Shown one piece after another: positions 23,601 through 35,941 of a DNA stretch of 64,000 nt. The stretch spans positions 75,149,060-75,213,059 of the forward strand of contig OU744721.1 in assembly GCA_916613615.1 (NCBI GenBank). Reading direction: 5' to 3'. Below the pieces are notes generated by a model, which made no database searches, was not told the DNA's origin, and was given only the letters and a program-made list of their open reading frames with translations. Position 1 is the first letter of the stretch; the number at the start of each line of letters is the position of its first letter. Position numbers and translations under genes: made by a program. Source of the stretch: Steromphala cineraria. Taxonomy: Eukaryota; Mollusca; Gastropoda; Trochida; Trochidae.

Positions 23601-25000
23601 TTTTTTAAATTTAAAAAGGGCAATTGAACTGACAGAGTACGGATTACGGAAACAATCCAACAACAATGATCTTTCTTGAAGAGGAAGATGTGTGTCAAAA
23701 GCTAATTTGGATTTAACCTTTTCCTTGAAGCTAACGAGTTAACTAGTTAATCAAATGCATGGATAACTCTATGTTAACATATAAGAGTTCCCTTATTGAA
23801 CGTTACGTAACGATTCAAGCAGAGTCTTTGTGCTTTGCATGTAACAATTTATCTATTGAATAAAATTATTTGAGGAAGAATTGTGAACTATAATTGATAA
23901 TTGAATCAAAAGGTAAAGGGGACTACAGACACATTTCATCTTTACAAGAAATTATTATTGTTAAATGATGTGACAACGCTTAGTTAATAAATGTTTTCTT
24001 TCGTGTAAACTAATGTCAACTCACGGTTTTTCTATCACCTGAAGTAAAGCGACGTTGGTAGGATAGGCTATCAACATGCATGTACACTTGCAGGGTGATT
24101 ATTGTGGGAATCGTACCGTCGGGATCCCTCAGGTTGTGACAGCTGACGTTGGAAATAGTTTATCTAGAAAATGAAAAAGCTGGTGTTCCTTTCATTTTAG
24201 AACACTTCACAACACCTCACAAAGTAAGTTTGATATGTACTTTTCCTTAAAGCTTGAAAACATTTGAAATTAAATTTCAATATCATGAAGATAAATTCAT
24301 GGAATAAGGTACTACTACAGTGATACTGGAACACAAATAAAATCATAAAACTGAAAAGGAAGATGAATGAACATTATCATACACAACTTCTTTACATTGA
24401 AGTAAGACACAACTGTCGAAAATAGGACAATGTCAGACAGACGAAGATCATACTCATCTACTTGCTACTTGCTATAGTAGACATTCGAAAAGTATGTATG
24501 TTCAAAAAGTATGTATGTTCATTCGTTACTGGTTACGGGAGCTGGTTTGATGACTAGCTTCACTGTTAAGTCACATCTGTTGGACGATTCAAAAGAAAGC
24601 GCCATCAAATTAAATAAAGGGCGAGAATTTTAATTTTAGAAAACAAATACTATTTGTTGTCCATTATTTCTAAAACGTAGACCCTTTTTTTTATTTCCTT
24701 GAGAATTAAAGTCTGCAGTCTCTGCTTGAAACAGACTATTCAAGGTGATCTCCTGGGAAACCACAGTTGCACAATAAGGCACATACATGTCAGCTTGGCA
24801 CTTTTATTGTCAGTCGTATTGTGTTACGTAGGTCAAACCTCCATCCGTAATTATTGTTTCACGCCCCTAGGTTTAAAAAGGTCAAAGTCTATTCAGTCAC
24901 AACAACCTTCAATAATCTAAGTATACCATAGATAAAGTGTAACACAGATAATTATATCCATCGCCGTTATTTACGCAAGTCACGCAAAATTGAAGCAGCA
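20615..25000. repeat. Large duplication copy 1, block alpha
   Basis: Collinear with 45,400-50,150. Anchors are ATATCTTCGAAAATCCTC, CACTTCCAAATGAGCCTGTC, TGTGAGTGAGTTCTCTC, GTAGGAGATCAA and TTGTTTCACGCCCCTAGGTT. Copy 2 has lost about 250-300 bp matching 21,340-21,700. The splice-acceptor-like module at 22,455 is listed separately. The longest frame here (22,069-22,380) is shifted by an indel in copy 2, so I do not call it a gene. Confidence 0.8.
22455..22590 (+). repeat. Splice-acceptor-like module, alpha copy 1
   Basis: GCTAATGAATTTTCACTTTC then TCTCATGCAG ends at 22,483 and resembles a polypyrimidine tract with a 3' splice site. The next bases read KTQIGVEIDKLICHIMNSSL and then stop. AATAAA follows at about 22,549. 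Five other copies of this module exist in the window. Whether it is an exon is not proven. Confidence 0.5.
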
Positions 25001-28000
25001 GGTTTTGTGTCCGAAATAACAACTTTTGTAGGAAACAGCAATATAAATTTGTGACATAATCAAGGTTTTTTATTATTGTAATGAAACGGTATATCAAATA
25101 TTATTGTTTATGGAATCACCTGAGTAATGTATTTACGAGATAAAATTTAAAATACCTTGCATGTAGTTAAGGTTAAATGGTCACTTATCGTGATTAGTAT
25201 TTAACGTTTGGGTTAAATCTATAATGTCACAGGTAAATTCAGGAGAAACATGATAAGCACAGATATTTTATATGTACATGTATGTACCATGTGGTTTAAT
25301 TCTACAGAAAAAAACATTAACAGGATGATTACTCGTCATACTAAGCATACCTTTTGGGTTTTGTCTTGCTGAATGTCAATTCATCTATAAACCAAGACAT
25401 ACTTCAAGTATCATACCACCTTCCATTTATCTGATTATATATAATCTGTATTGATTTCCCGTTTATATTGAGTCTCTTGCCGTGAATTCCTCGACCCAAG
25501 GCCAAACTTACACTCCAGTTTAGCAGCAGCAGTCTCAGTCCAATCATTATTTTGTATAGTTTATTTATTAGTAGACATGTTGTGGATAAGATTCTCCGAC
25601 CAGCCGACATCTATTTTCCAGAACATTAAGCCATAAACAAGAAATGGTCATTCAAAATACAACCCACTCCTATAGATTCCTTACAAACAAACAGTAGAAT
25701 AAAGCATAAAAAATTCAAACAAATAACAGAGCAGTATAAAGATCAGAATGTTAAAAATTCAAAGTTGGATGTTTTTGTTGCCTAAAATGTTGATTCATAA
25801 CTACTAATCCAGGCATTATTCAAATATCCTTCCATCATTAATATTCCTATAATTATAAAACATTGATTCCAAGGCACAGATTGAGTAATATAGTCTGTGA
25901 TTAAAAAATTTCGACCAAAGGTCTTCTAGCTGTCATTGAATGTGACCCCAGATTTTCTCTCGCTGCAAATGCATATCGTTAGAAACAAGTTAGAAAAACG
26001 TATGTGTTGATATACCAATCAAAACAAGGCTTCCTTTAAGAAGAGTCGCATTCACAAGTATCTCCTTCTTGAACTTGTGAGTCATTATGTCATGTACTTT
26101 TTAATTCAACATTCCGTTTCATTGTGATGTCCTTTTTAGACAGATTGACAAAGCAGTTTCAACTCTATAAACTTAGTACCCTCTTTCAGACATCCTGTTT
26201 TACGTTTGAACCCATTTGGATAGGCAAGTGTTGTTTACTGACCCTAATTATCGTTTCTTTTAAAAAGATGTAGAAATCTGCTGTCATATGACGCTTGTGG
26301 CAAGGCACAATTGAGACATAAGTTCAGCGACAAGATTACAAATGATTGGCAGGGGATGCTCTTTTGTCACCCTCTACTGCTTAACTCAATGTCAATATTG
26401 ACAAAACGAAGAATGTGTAATATTTCAATGTGGCAAATATGGATGTAAAGAACTGAGAGGTCAGAATTTAATGAGAAGTTTACTCAGAAAGACTCAGTAA
26501 ACTAAAAACATTTCCGTATGATTTTTCGTTTAGAAAAACAGAGAAGATATGCATTTTTTAGGATGTCATTTTTTGTCTTTCTTTTAATTCCTTTCCATTT
26601 TCAACCCATCGCATGCTGAAGGTTACCTTTAAAATGGGAAACACTGTTGTTGATTAACATGTTTCCTTTGTATGTGTTATACATTGTTTATGGAAATTTC
26701 CCTTTTTCATATATTGAATTAATGATAGAATAAGACTTCATTTATTGACAATATTTTCATAAATATCAATAACTGTTTGCCGTCAAATAATATTTTCTTT
26801 GGTTCATCTTTTGTGATAGTATTGCATCAGTTCATCACTTTTACATGAACTGGTATCAAAAACATACTTGTACAAAATAAATATATGAGGTGCATCAAGA
26901 TTGAATGAATAAGTATACAATGCATCTATATCTATATCTATATATTGTGAGACACGATAATTATATTTCAATTCATGGGAATATATAGATAAAAATCTCT
27001 GTACGAGCGATCACTTTAATGTTAACATGCCGACCTGAAAAACATTTGCATGTAAATTTATTTTGGACAACCTTCATGTACTAAAATATTAAAAACAAAT
27101 CAACGTACGCTGTAGGTACGCTAATTGGCCTCATCAGTAATCCTTGTAAAACCCGAAACGTTCTACATAGTAGTGCTAACCATGCTGACATATTTAACTT
27201 GCCATGGTAAAACTGCCTTTTTCTATTTTTATCGTTCAAAGTTGCTCCATTTACCTCGCAGGTGTTTAAGAACAGCTTATCTGAAATAATGAACAATATA
27301 TAGTTGTCTCTAGTCACTTATAAGCCTTTATCATACCAAAGATAAACAAAAACAAAAGAAAAGATGTGTGTAAAAGGAGATAAAGATGCATCATACATGT
27401 AGCTTTTGTACATGTCAATAAAACAATTGCATTTGCAATAATCAGTCGACGATTCAAGTTGTCAAATGTAATAAGTTTCTCCCAACAAACTTAATGCTTT
27501 GCTAATGGATGTTTTTTATTCTATCATGCAGAAGACACAAATCCTCATGGAGATTGACAATTTAATTTGAAATAGACTGAACTCGTCATGTGATCAATGA
27601 AGATTTGATTGCCCAATCAGAGGCCCACACTGGTTTATTAGACCATTTCCTCGGAGTTGTTTCCTGCATGAGAGCTTGTTGTGTTTATCTCTTCCTGTTG
27701 GTGGAATCCAGTTTCCGGATTTGTGAATCAGAAACGCGGTCAAAGGAAAGATTATGTTAAAATATCATTCAGTCGGAGAGTAAGAAGATATTGACATCTG
27801 GGGGAAGATGATAGAGTCAACACCATCACCAATAAGGCAGGCAACATGTGTTTTTTGTAAATGAGTCTGAAGTTGCATTAAATTCATACTTTATATTGAA
27901 ATTGTTCATTATCATCCTTTTGTTATGCTATTTAATTTCGATGGTCTCTAACCACTTACTGAAAGTGTCTAATAAAACTATATATTCTACAAACATTAAT

Positions 28001-28700
28001 CTTGCATTGTAAAATTTTAGAACAAATGCACAATGGATGAGTAACTCATTATGGTAACTAAATGAAATCGAAGTTTAAGTGTCACAGAAGGTAGTGGTGG
28101 GAATGATAGAAAATGCCTTTTGGAGTTTCATTTCACTGAAAATGAAACATTATTTTTTGGAAATATCTACTTAATCTTAGTGTTTTAGTATCTTTCAGTT
28201 CCTGTGACACCAACCATAACTATTTGAAACACTAATTTATGAATGATATTAGCATAACCAACTTTGAAAACCTTGAAGATTAAACAATGTTTTTTCTAAA
28301 CAATGACGCGATATGTCAATAAGGATTCTTGATTTCACAAATCAATTAAATACTTGTACATATTTAGATCAATAGTATTACTTGAGTACATGAAACAATA
28401 ACAATAGACTGGAATATTCAATGGCTATTTCTAAACCCACGTATGTATACTCGGTCAAAATCATTTCCCTCTTACCGTTCATAAAAAAGGCCTGGTCCTA
28501 TATTAATTATGTCTTGAAAAAACCTTCCGTAAACAATACACAAATAAGTGTAATCTGATTGAATTTCTTCGAACGACGGGTCAATCAACAAACAATGTTT
28601 TGTTGTCATCAGGTTATTTTGATAACTCAAGATAATACAATTTATAGTTTACCTTCACTATCAAACACGCGAATGTATTGATAATGATTTAGTTTTGTAA
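25001..28700. repeat. Large duplication copy 1, block beta
   Basis: Collinear with 50,150-53,420. Anchors include CACCTGAGTAATG, ATGATTGGCAGGGGATGCTC, CTGACATATTTAACTT and TCCAGTTTCCGGATTTGTGA. A short (ATCTAT)n run lies at 26,924-26,946. No gene is recognised. Confidence 0.8.
27500..27650 (+). repeat. Splice-acceptor-like module, beta copy 1
   Basis: GTTTTTTATTCTATCATGCAG ends at 27,531. The following text is homologous to the alpha and gamma modules, but the frame after the acceptor reaches a stop after KTQILMEIDNLI. The module then continues through TTTATTAGACCATTTCCTC, shared with gamma. Confidence 0.5.
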
Positions 28701-29387
28701 TGAATTGAAAAGTTTTTTTTTATTATTCCTCTATCATACATCATATATTGAAATAACTTATTCTTAAAAAACTTTTGTTTTAAAACAATCGCGGCAACAT
28801 TAATGCTGCTGAGGAAGAATGATTAAGATATTATTTTTATTGTTTATGTAATTTTGTGCACAAATCAACTGAGTATCTGCCGACATAAATTCTTTCATTC
28901 CCTCTGATTGAAAAATAACACAAACAAGTGCTGAAACTTCACGATATAAAAACAGATACCATGATTATGTTGGGAAATGAATCCTTCTTATTTCGCTACC
29001 ATACACATGTTCCAATCAGGTTTGACATTTTTCCAACACTCATGCATAAACATCCACCTGCAAGTTAAAACAATTCCTTGCAATTAGTCTGTTCCAGAAC
29101 TAAAAGAAATGTAAAATGAGATTGAAATTTACGAGATTTCATTGAATAAATCTACAAATACTAACCTAAGAAATTGATACTTTCTATGCATGTAGTTCTG
29201 TTATGAAAGGAATAATTGTGTAATGTATGTTTTTGACAATTCTTCTTCGTGAATATCACATCAGCAGACATAAACGTTTAACTTTGTTTGTATCAACACT
29301 TTAAAAAGAAGTTCTAATTACTGGTATGCTTAGAAGGAAGTACATCCCATCTGTTTATGCTTGTTTGTGCCTTCAAACTTCATTCCT

Positions 29388-29545
29388 TGTTAATGAATTT
29401 TCACTTTCTATCATGCAGAAGACACAAATCAGCATGGAGATTGACAAATTAATTTGGCGTAGAATGGACTCGTCAATGTGATCAATGGCGAGGTGAGTGC
29501 CAAATCAAGACACACGCTCATTTTATTAGACTATTTCCTCAGATT
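29388..29545 (+). repeat. Splice-acceptor-like module, gamma copy 1
   Basis: TTTTCACTTTCTATCATGCAG ends at 29,418. The frame after it reads KTQISMEIDKLIWRRMDSSM before a stop. GGCGAGGTGAGTGCC at about 29,488 also resembles a 5' splice site. It is better preserved as a frame than the beta copy. Confidence 0.5.
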
Positions 29546-29780
29546 CATGCATGTTCTCATTCTCTTTATATCTCCATGCCATGTTCACAGGTTTTATGAT
29601 CTTTAATATAGATGTAACTGAAACATTGAGCATATCTCGTTTACACAACTCAACTCCAATGTTATGGTATTTAATATTATGTAGTCTCTATCCTTAATCT
29701 ATTTTGAATGAATTGATGTGCAGTCTTGCAATTCTGCATTACACAAATCATATACATGTTTGCAGGAATCACTGCCAATG

Positions 29781-30220
29781 TTTATTTTTATGCACAGTTT
29801 TTTTTATTGAAGTAATGGCAGATAAATGTTTATTTCGGCTCAAGTGTGTAAACAAATTCTGAGAGTTACCTATTTTGAGTATATAATTACAAAAACACGT
29901 TGCAGAACTGTACAGATTTTCGGAAACAAATGATGGTTATTGTTATAAGCATTGTCAATACAAAAACTGTACACAAATAATGAATTATAATATGTAGGAC
30001 CAAGTAACGACATACAGAAATCACATTTTTAATACACAGTTCTTTTAATTGAAGCAATGTCAGATATGTTTATTTCGGCTCAAGTGTAAAAGAATTCTGA
30101 GATTCACCTTTTTTTGTAAATGAGTACATAATTACAAAAGCTAGATGCAATGTACAGAGTTTCGGAAATAAATGTTGGTTATGAGCATCGTAAATACGAA
30201 AACTGATACTGAATTTTACC
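29781..30220. repeat. Local tandem duplication, period about 240 bp
   Basis: The text around GTTTATTTCGGCTCAAGTGT and AATTACAAAA, then a GTACAGA-TTTCGGAAA stretch, occurs twice (29,781-29,965 and 30,031-30,205). Copy 2 has it once (54,600-54,785), so either copy 1 gained it or copy 2 lost it. Confidence 0.65.
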
Positions 30221-30589
30221 TTTAAATATATATATTCGCCTTTATTCATATAAATACTATCAACATGAGGAACATTTTAGAAACTCTTTCAAGCATCAAA
30301 GTGTCATTACGGAATCTTGATGACAGTTACATACAAATGTAACAAATACTTTTGTTTTTTAATTTCTTTTGATGATGAATATTCAAATACAATGCGACCT
30401 TTCAAGCTATTTGTTAAATTAATAGTTAAAATCGAATTATTCTTAACTCTGATACTATTAAAAATAGAGTTGACATGGACTTAAAAGCAAAAATACAAGA
30501 ATTATTTTTGATTTAATACGATAATATAGCTAATATTATATAACATTTCAATTCATACTTTCAAAATGAGCTACTAGAATATGGCTAGA

Positions 30590-30760
30590 GCTTTTAATCA
30601 ATCATGTCTGCCCTCCAATCCCGTAAATCAAGAAACATTGGACAATTTGGCCATTCGTCGGATTACTGGTTACATGTGATTGGCAGGATGAAGACATTTT
30701 TCCACTAATTCGGCCACATATTTATGTCAAATATTGATAACTTGATCTTACATGGTGCTG
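30590..30760. repeat. GATTGGCAGG module, gamma 1
   Basis: It contains CCGTAAATCAAG, GGACAATTTGGCCATT, GATTGGCAGG at 30,678-30,687 and ATTTATGTCAAATATTGATA. Related modules lie at about 21,650, 26,344, 31,915, 51,384, 55,221, 56,015 and 63,387. Confidence 0.6.
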
Positions 30761-31819
30761 CAGTTATTTGAGGAGTTTTTACATAGCTAAGGGTTGAGGT
30801 AACAGCATTGGTGTCTTTACTATGCTAACATTTCAATGTTCTTATATATCTAAGTGATAGCAACAAATTTGTCTTCAATTTCAACTTTCAACTTCAGTTG
30901 TATGAAAAATATTGTTAATATTTGATGGTTAAAAAATATATTTTTATGTAAATCCTTTTTTAAAACTCTCTTCCTTTAAAAACTATTTTCAGTACTCTTT
31001 GGAATGATAGAACATAATTTCATGTTCGCTATGTACTGCAGCAGACCCTGCAAAAGAACAAAAATAATGTTTTGTAATTTGAATGTCATTTTAAAACTAT
31101 AACCATATTTCTCACGGTTGCTTTAGAAGTTTAGACCTTGAGTAATTTCTTCTGGAATTTGAAGTTTTTTCATCAATTCGATAACTAATAAGGCTTGACA
31201 TGCGAGAAATAGCCCAAATGTGTCACCCATCTAACCTTTCTGGCCTCTTATGATTGAAAAATAATATCAACTTGAGGAAATATCAAATCGTCATTACATA
31301 TATAACAATGACAGACATTACGAAACTGTTTACCATGCAGCTCTCAGGGATTGTATGAGTTCCATAATCTAAATGCCCTTTGGAAAATATAAAATAGTCA
31401 TAACAGATATTTTAATGACAGACATAAATAAGGAAACTGTTGAGCAGCTTTAAAAGATTTCTAGATTTCATTTTATGATTTCACTAATCTAGAACTGCTA
31501 AATGACTTCTGTGAAAATGTATTTAGGATTTACTTTTGAGAAAACAGCAAATAATATTTTCAAATATCAAAATGATATTACGAAAATATTTACATGTAAG
31601 TCTCTCAGACATGCCAGACTTACCTTTTACAATATGTGCCCAATTTAGAAATATAATGCAAAATTTTTATGAATACAAATGGTTGAGACAGCAAAAAGGT
31701 CAGTTATCATATTTGAAGATACATTACAAACATGAGGTTAGCAACGGAATGACTGCAGATTTGTCTTCCAAATATTGCTATTCACCATCCCAAAACGAAA
31801 GGGAATTACGAAAGTCTGA

Positions 31820-32050
31820 GTAGCGTTTTTCATCAATTATGCCTGTCTTTTAATACCATAAATCAAGTAACCCGGGACCAATTTGGCCATATGTTGGATG
31901 GCATTGTTGCAGGTGATTGGCAGGACGATGACATTTTCCCCTCTCGGTGCTCCAATTTATATCAATATTGAAAAACCTGCTCTACTACTGCTCTACTACA
32001 ATCTGACTAGACCAATTCTGCTCTTCTACAATCTGACTAGACCAATGTTA
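31820..32050. repeat. GATTGGCAGG module, gamma 2, with a short internal duplication
   Basis: GATTGGCAGG lies at 31,915-31,924, and the module matches copy 2 at 55,925-56,110 closely. ACAATCTGACTAGACCAAT occurs twice here, at about 31,998 and 32,029; copy 2 has it once. Confidence 0.6.
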
Positions 32051-33832
32051 GGAGTATTTTGTGGGGCTAATGGTCGAGGGAGAAGCGTTGGTGTTTTATT
32101 GGAGTTCTGAAATCGTCACACTGGCTGAAAGTGCTTAACCTTCAGAATTTATGTTTGAGACGTTTAAACATTAATTTGGGTAGAAGCAAATTTATTTTTA
32201 TTAGACTCTATTTATGAGGCGTTTCTTATACCAAAAAGATTATTGCTTACTTTTATACTTTTCGTGTGTCAACTCTTTTGCATTCATTCTGCTTTTTTAT
32301 TACACTGCCATATATTGAGAAATTTCTAACATGTACAACAACATAAAGTAGAACTCAATCAGTTGTTAAATGTCTATTGTTTTATCGTTTAAACTGTAAT
32401 GCCATATTTTGATTTGTAGAAAATAAATGTTAAGTGTAAAATGAACTTGAAATTCCATACTCAAGCAGTACTTAATTAGTAACTTCAATTGTCTAGGTAC
32501 CATTTGCTATAAAACCATGCGCAAAGTACCCTGAAAATCTCCTCATGACTAACCCTATAAACAAACACGTCCAACTTTTCAAAATGCACTTGTTAAAAAT
32601 AATCGGCATTTACAAATTCAACAATAAAGTAAAGCATGGCAAATACGTAGATCCAAAGCCATACAAATTTGGAGAAGCACGTCTTAGTTAATAATGATCC
32701 TTGAAAGCTAAAAGTTACATATTATAATGTAGCTGAAGCATCGACCTAAATCCAGTTTGTTTTAAGATTGTAAAACTTTAAAGACCTTTGCTAAGGCAAC
32801 CAACCTTTCAAAATTTGCCTCCCTAAAAAATGCAATTTTTGATATAATTTTTGCATGAGAGGTTGATATTGTCAAGATTTCTCCCGTAATTTCCATTACA
32901 TTGAATGGTCAAACTTTGTCTTTTGAAAGGGGTTGAATTTGCTGGGTATGTATGAAAGGACAACAAATGGTTTCAGACCCTATTGTGATTTTTAAAACAC
33001 ATTTTGAGATGAATTATTTTAGTTAAAAGGCATTTAACATAAGTAAAGGTAACTCTTAGAAATACATTCTGAATTTGTTCTGCTTAATACAATATTAAAC
33101 ATTAAATATTATCTATGTTACTTGTTAAGGTCTGGTTGTGTACATCATCTGAATTTAAAATTAATTACCATACCACATTAAAAATAAATTATGGAATCTA
33201 TATAACTTGGAAAAGAAAATCTGTCATTCCCCACCAGCTCGTTATTGTCTTTAATACAAGTAAAGCATAGAAATATTACACATTCTATCTATCAATGACT
33301 TGTACAAGAATAGGATGAAAAAAGTAAAAGGAAACGTTCCATCGTCATTCAAATTATTTTTTCGGCAAAAAAAAATGTTAAGGCTCACCAATGACAAAGA
33401 GTGAATAACTATCCTATGCTTTAAAAGAAAAACTTTATTTTTCTTTTATTCAATTATTTTCCACCTAAGCTAACAACTGCAAGCATACGATATCTTTTAA
33501 ATATTTCTTTTAGTGTCATAAACAAATCTTGTATATGATTAAAAGTAATATTCTTTTTCATTGATCTAAATTCAATTGTTTGTTAACATGATTTATTGTT
33601 TGGATACAAAAGCAAAGTGTGTTATCTTGGTTACCTTATCTAATCAGTATATATAAATCACATTTGTGATTACTAAGGAGAAAGAAACATTTTGCAAAGC
33701 TTTCAAGAAATGTTAAGCATATTATTATTTCTGCTCATTGAAATTCAATGATATTAACTAGTACATATGTTTTACATGTCAATAGATATCTAAACTAATG
33801 GATCGCTAACATTCATCTATGACATATTGTAT

Positions 33833-34677
33833 TTTATTACTCAACCGTGGTGAGATCACTCATTAGATAACAATGAGTTGGTAACACACATGTGTGTTAC
33901 CATCTCGTGCAAAGAAACGGAACTACTTTCGAACGTCACATGACAATGTTCAATCACGTGACTTAAAGTGGCGACGGTCAAATTTTACATTCTCAACAAA
34001 ATGTTAATTTAATTTTATGTGAAAGAATATTATCTAAGCGGTTTTTTAAGTGCATTATCTTTTTGCTACCCAGCACAAATCAATCATTCCCTTGATCACT
34101 TGTCCATCTTCTGTGCCGTCACAAGGGGTGTTGCCTCATCTGCCTACCGTAACATTAACATGGCGCTTCGACTGTTTACTTGCTCCGATGCCACCATAAC
34201 CTTTCCCTTCCACAAGCACACAATCCAAACATGTTATCGTGTACTGCCTAACTACCTTTACACAAGTTATATCTCCCGGTTCCTATCAACACTTTCTGTA
34301 ACTCATGTCCATGTAATCAAATTCAATCAATGACACTGTTCGCCTACATAGCGTGACCTAGAAACAGGACACATTCCGATGACGTCACTTGGCGATCTGA
34401 TGACGTCACTTTGTGAGTGCATGATGTGTTGACAGTTTTTGTTGCTTCTTATTGTTTATTTTATCAATGCATCTTTTGATAATGAAATATTGCTCACCAA
34501 TATACTTTGTATCATGTTTATAGGCGTATGATATGTGTAAACATCCAAAATATATCGAACTATTTTATTTGGACTCATGGAAATTCATACGCTGGTTTCC
34601 CCGACTGTTCTAAGTCAGCTGATTCTTGTTTTGACGATTTGTTTACATAAATATTGATATGAGGGTTGAGTAATAAA
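33833..34677. mobile_element. Non-autonomous insertion with TTTATTACTCAACC terminal inverted repeats
   Basis: TTTATTACTCAACC at 33,833-33,846 is exactly inverted at 34,664-34,677. The matching site in copy 2 (about 59,680) lacks the roughly 0.85 kb, so it is an insertion. It carries a near-perfect 32-bp palindrome at 33,875-33,906 and two TGACGTCA sites 21 bp apart (34,380 and 34,401). The frame 34,019-34,333 shows no transposase motif. I take this to be a MITE-like element. The target duplication is not clear, and the neighbouring hairpin may be part of the same insertion. Confidence 0.6.
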
Positions 34678-34680
34678 TAA

Positions 34681-34823
34681 AATACTAAACTCATGGTAAT
34701 GTGATAACATTTTTAAGCAACTCGTGAATAGAATTTGGTATCAGACTCACTTTCGTTCGTCTGATACCAATTCTATACACTCGTTGCTTAAAAATGTTAT
34801 CACATTACCATTTGTTTAGTATT
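34681..34823. repeat. Long hairpin with about 65-bp arms and 12-bp loop
   Basis: The arms are 34,681-34,746 and 34,759-34,823. They pair except for a few positions; ATGGTAATGTGATAACATTT near the base is matched exactly. The loop is TCACTTTCGTTC. Copy 2 lacks it. It is compatible with a foldback-type MITE or with the end of the adjacent inserted element. Confidence 0.8.
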
Positions 34824-35740
34824 CTCTATGAACATACTATGCGATCATTCTCGTCCTGCTATGAGACGAATCAATACTCTTACATCACCAGTCAACATCG
34901 GTAACTGACATTAGTTTCACTGGCACCATTTGTAGCTAATAACTCTATTTTAGTTAGTGCCAACAGACCAGGAAAACAACTAAGGTATAATAGTCATTGT
35001 TTATATCATGGTTCCTCAAAATAGGATCACATGAAGCAAAAGCTACAATATCTAAAACATTTCTCTGTATAATTTTTGATGGCTTTACCAATTTTGTGAC
35101 ATTTCAGTTAGTATTTCATTCAAGGACATAACTCATCGGCAAAAGAATGTTTTCACTGTTGAAACTCAAATCGTGTACAAAATGTAATATGAATCTTGAC
35201 AGTAAACATCGCATTGTGAGCGCTTTATATCCCTCAATTTATGTGTTTTATCAATATTCTCCCAAGTGTCATGGATAGTTTCTCGACAGTTCTTAATCAA
35301 ATTTTTAATATGATCTTCAACTGAGACCCTTCTTAAGTAATTGTGTCAATCAAATAACAGTTTCTGTGCTCTCACAATATCTCCATGTAATTGACAAACT
35401 TGTGAGGGCATTAACATTATGTTACTGTCATGTTTTTAAGAAAATAGTTAGCTTAACAAGGTTTGTAACGTAAATTGTAGACTAAAGATTACACATTTCA
35501 ACAGCGACCATCCTGGGATGGGTAATCAACTAATTCATTCAAAATATCATGTTTTTTAAATGTTGCAGAAAATACGATATTAGAGTGATCTGCAATCAAC
35601 ACGTTGTTTTTTTGTTGCAAAAACGAATCTGAAATAAGGTAAAATCTACAGGAAAAATTACGACTGAAGATACTGGATGCATGTGTGACTGTTTTAATTA
35701 TCTAAATATCATTCTATTTAGAAATCTTTGTATATAGTGA
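34824..35740. repeat. End of large copy 1 and left flank of P5 (module Y)
   Basis: ATGAGACGAATCAATAC at 34,860 through about 35,000 still matches 59,720-59,870. From about 35,180 the sequence matches 6,350-7,200 (module X). From about 35,560 to P5 it is the reverse complement of 13,992-14,230. The junction of the two large units therefore falls here. Confidence 0.65.
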
Positions 35741-35941
35741 GGTGCACTATTCAATTCTGTAGATGTCGAGGAGCGCTCTTGGTGCTGGTTACTGCTGAGA
35801 GTTTCTAAACAAATCCTAGTGGTGACATTTGAGAGTGAGTGATGCAGGGAGAGCCCAGTGGAAGGACATCTACAGAGAAGAATCAGGTAGACTCCCTGTG
35901 ATCACAGGAAATGCAAACTTTTCGGGGACCGTTTCAATTCA
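35741..35941 (+). repeat. P element, copy P5
   Basis: Full-length P with the perfect palindrome CCTGTGATCACAGG at 35,895-35,908. It is the most diverged of the full copies: several changes alter the open frame, and the reverse-strand ATG seen in P1, P3, P4 and P6 is lost. Confidence 0.85.

Larger units (their letters stand above)
28701..33830. repeat. Large duplication copy 1, block gamma
   Basis: Collinear with 53,420-58,960. Anchors are AGGAAGAATGATTAAGAT, ATGAGGAACATTTTAGAAAC, GACATGCCAGACTTACCTTT and ATTCAATTGTTTGTTAACA. Three diverged subrepeats of about 120-160 bp occupy 31,240-31,640. The frame at 31,536-31,823 is not conserved: copy 2 has an in-frame TAA. Confidence 0.8.

Noticed and set aside
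31536..31823. Frame of 95 codons in block gamma
   Set aside because: It begins at TTG, and the homologous place in copy 2 (55,640 onward) has an in-frame TAA.
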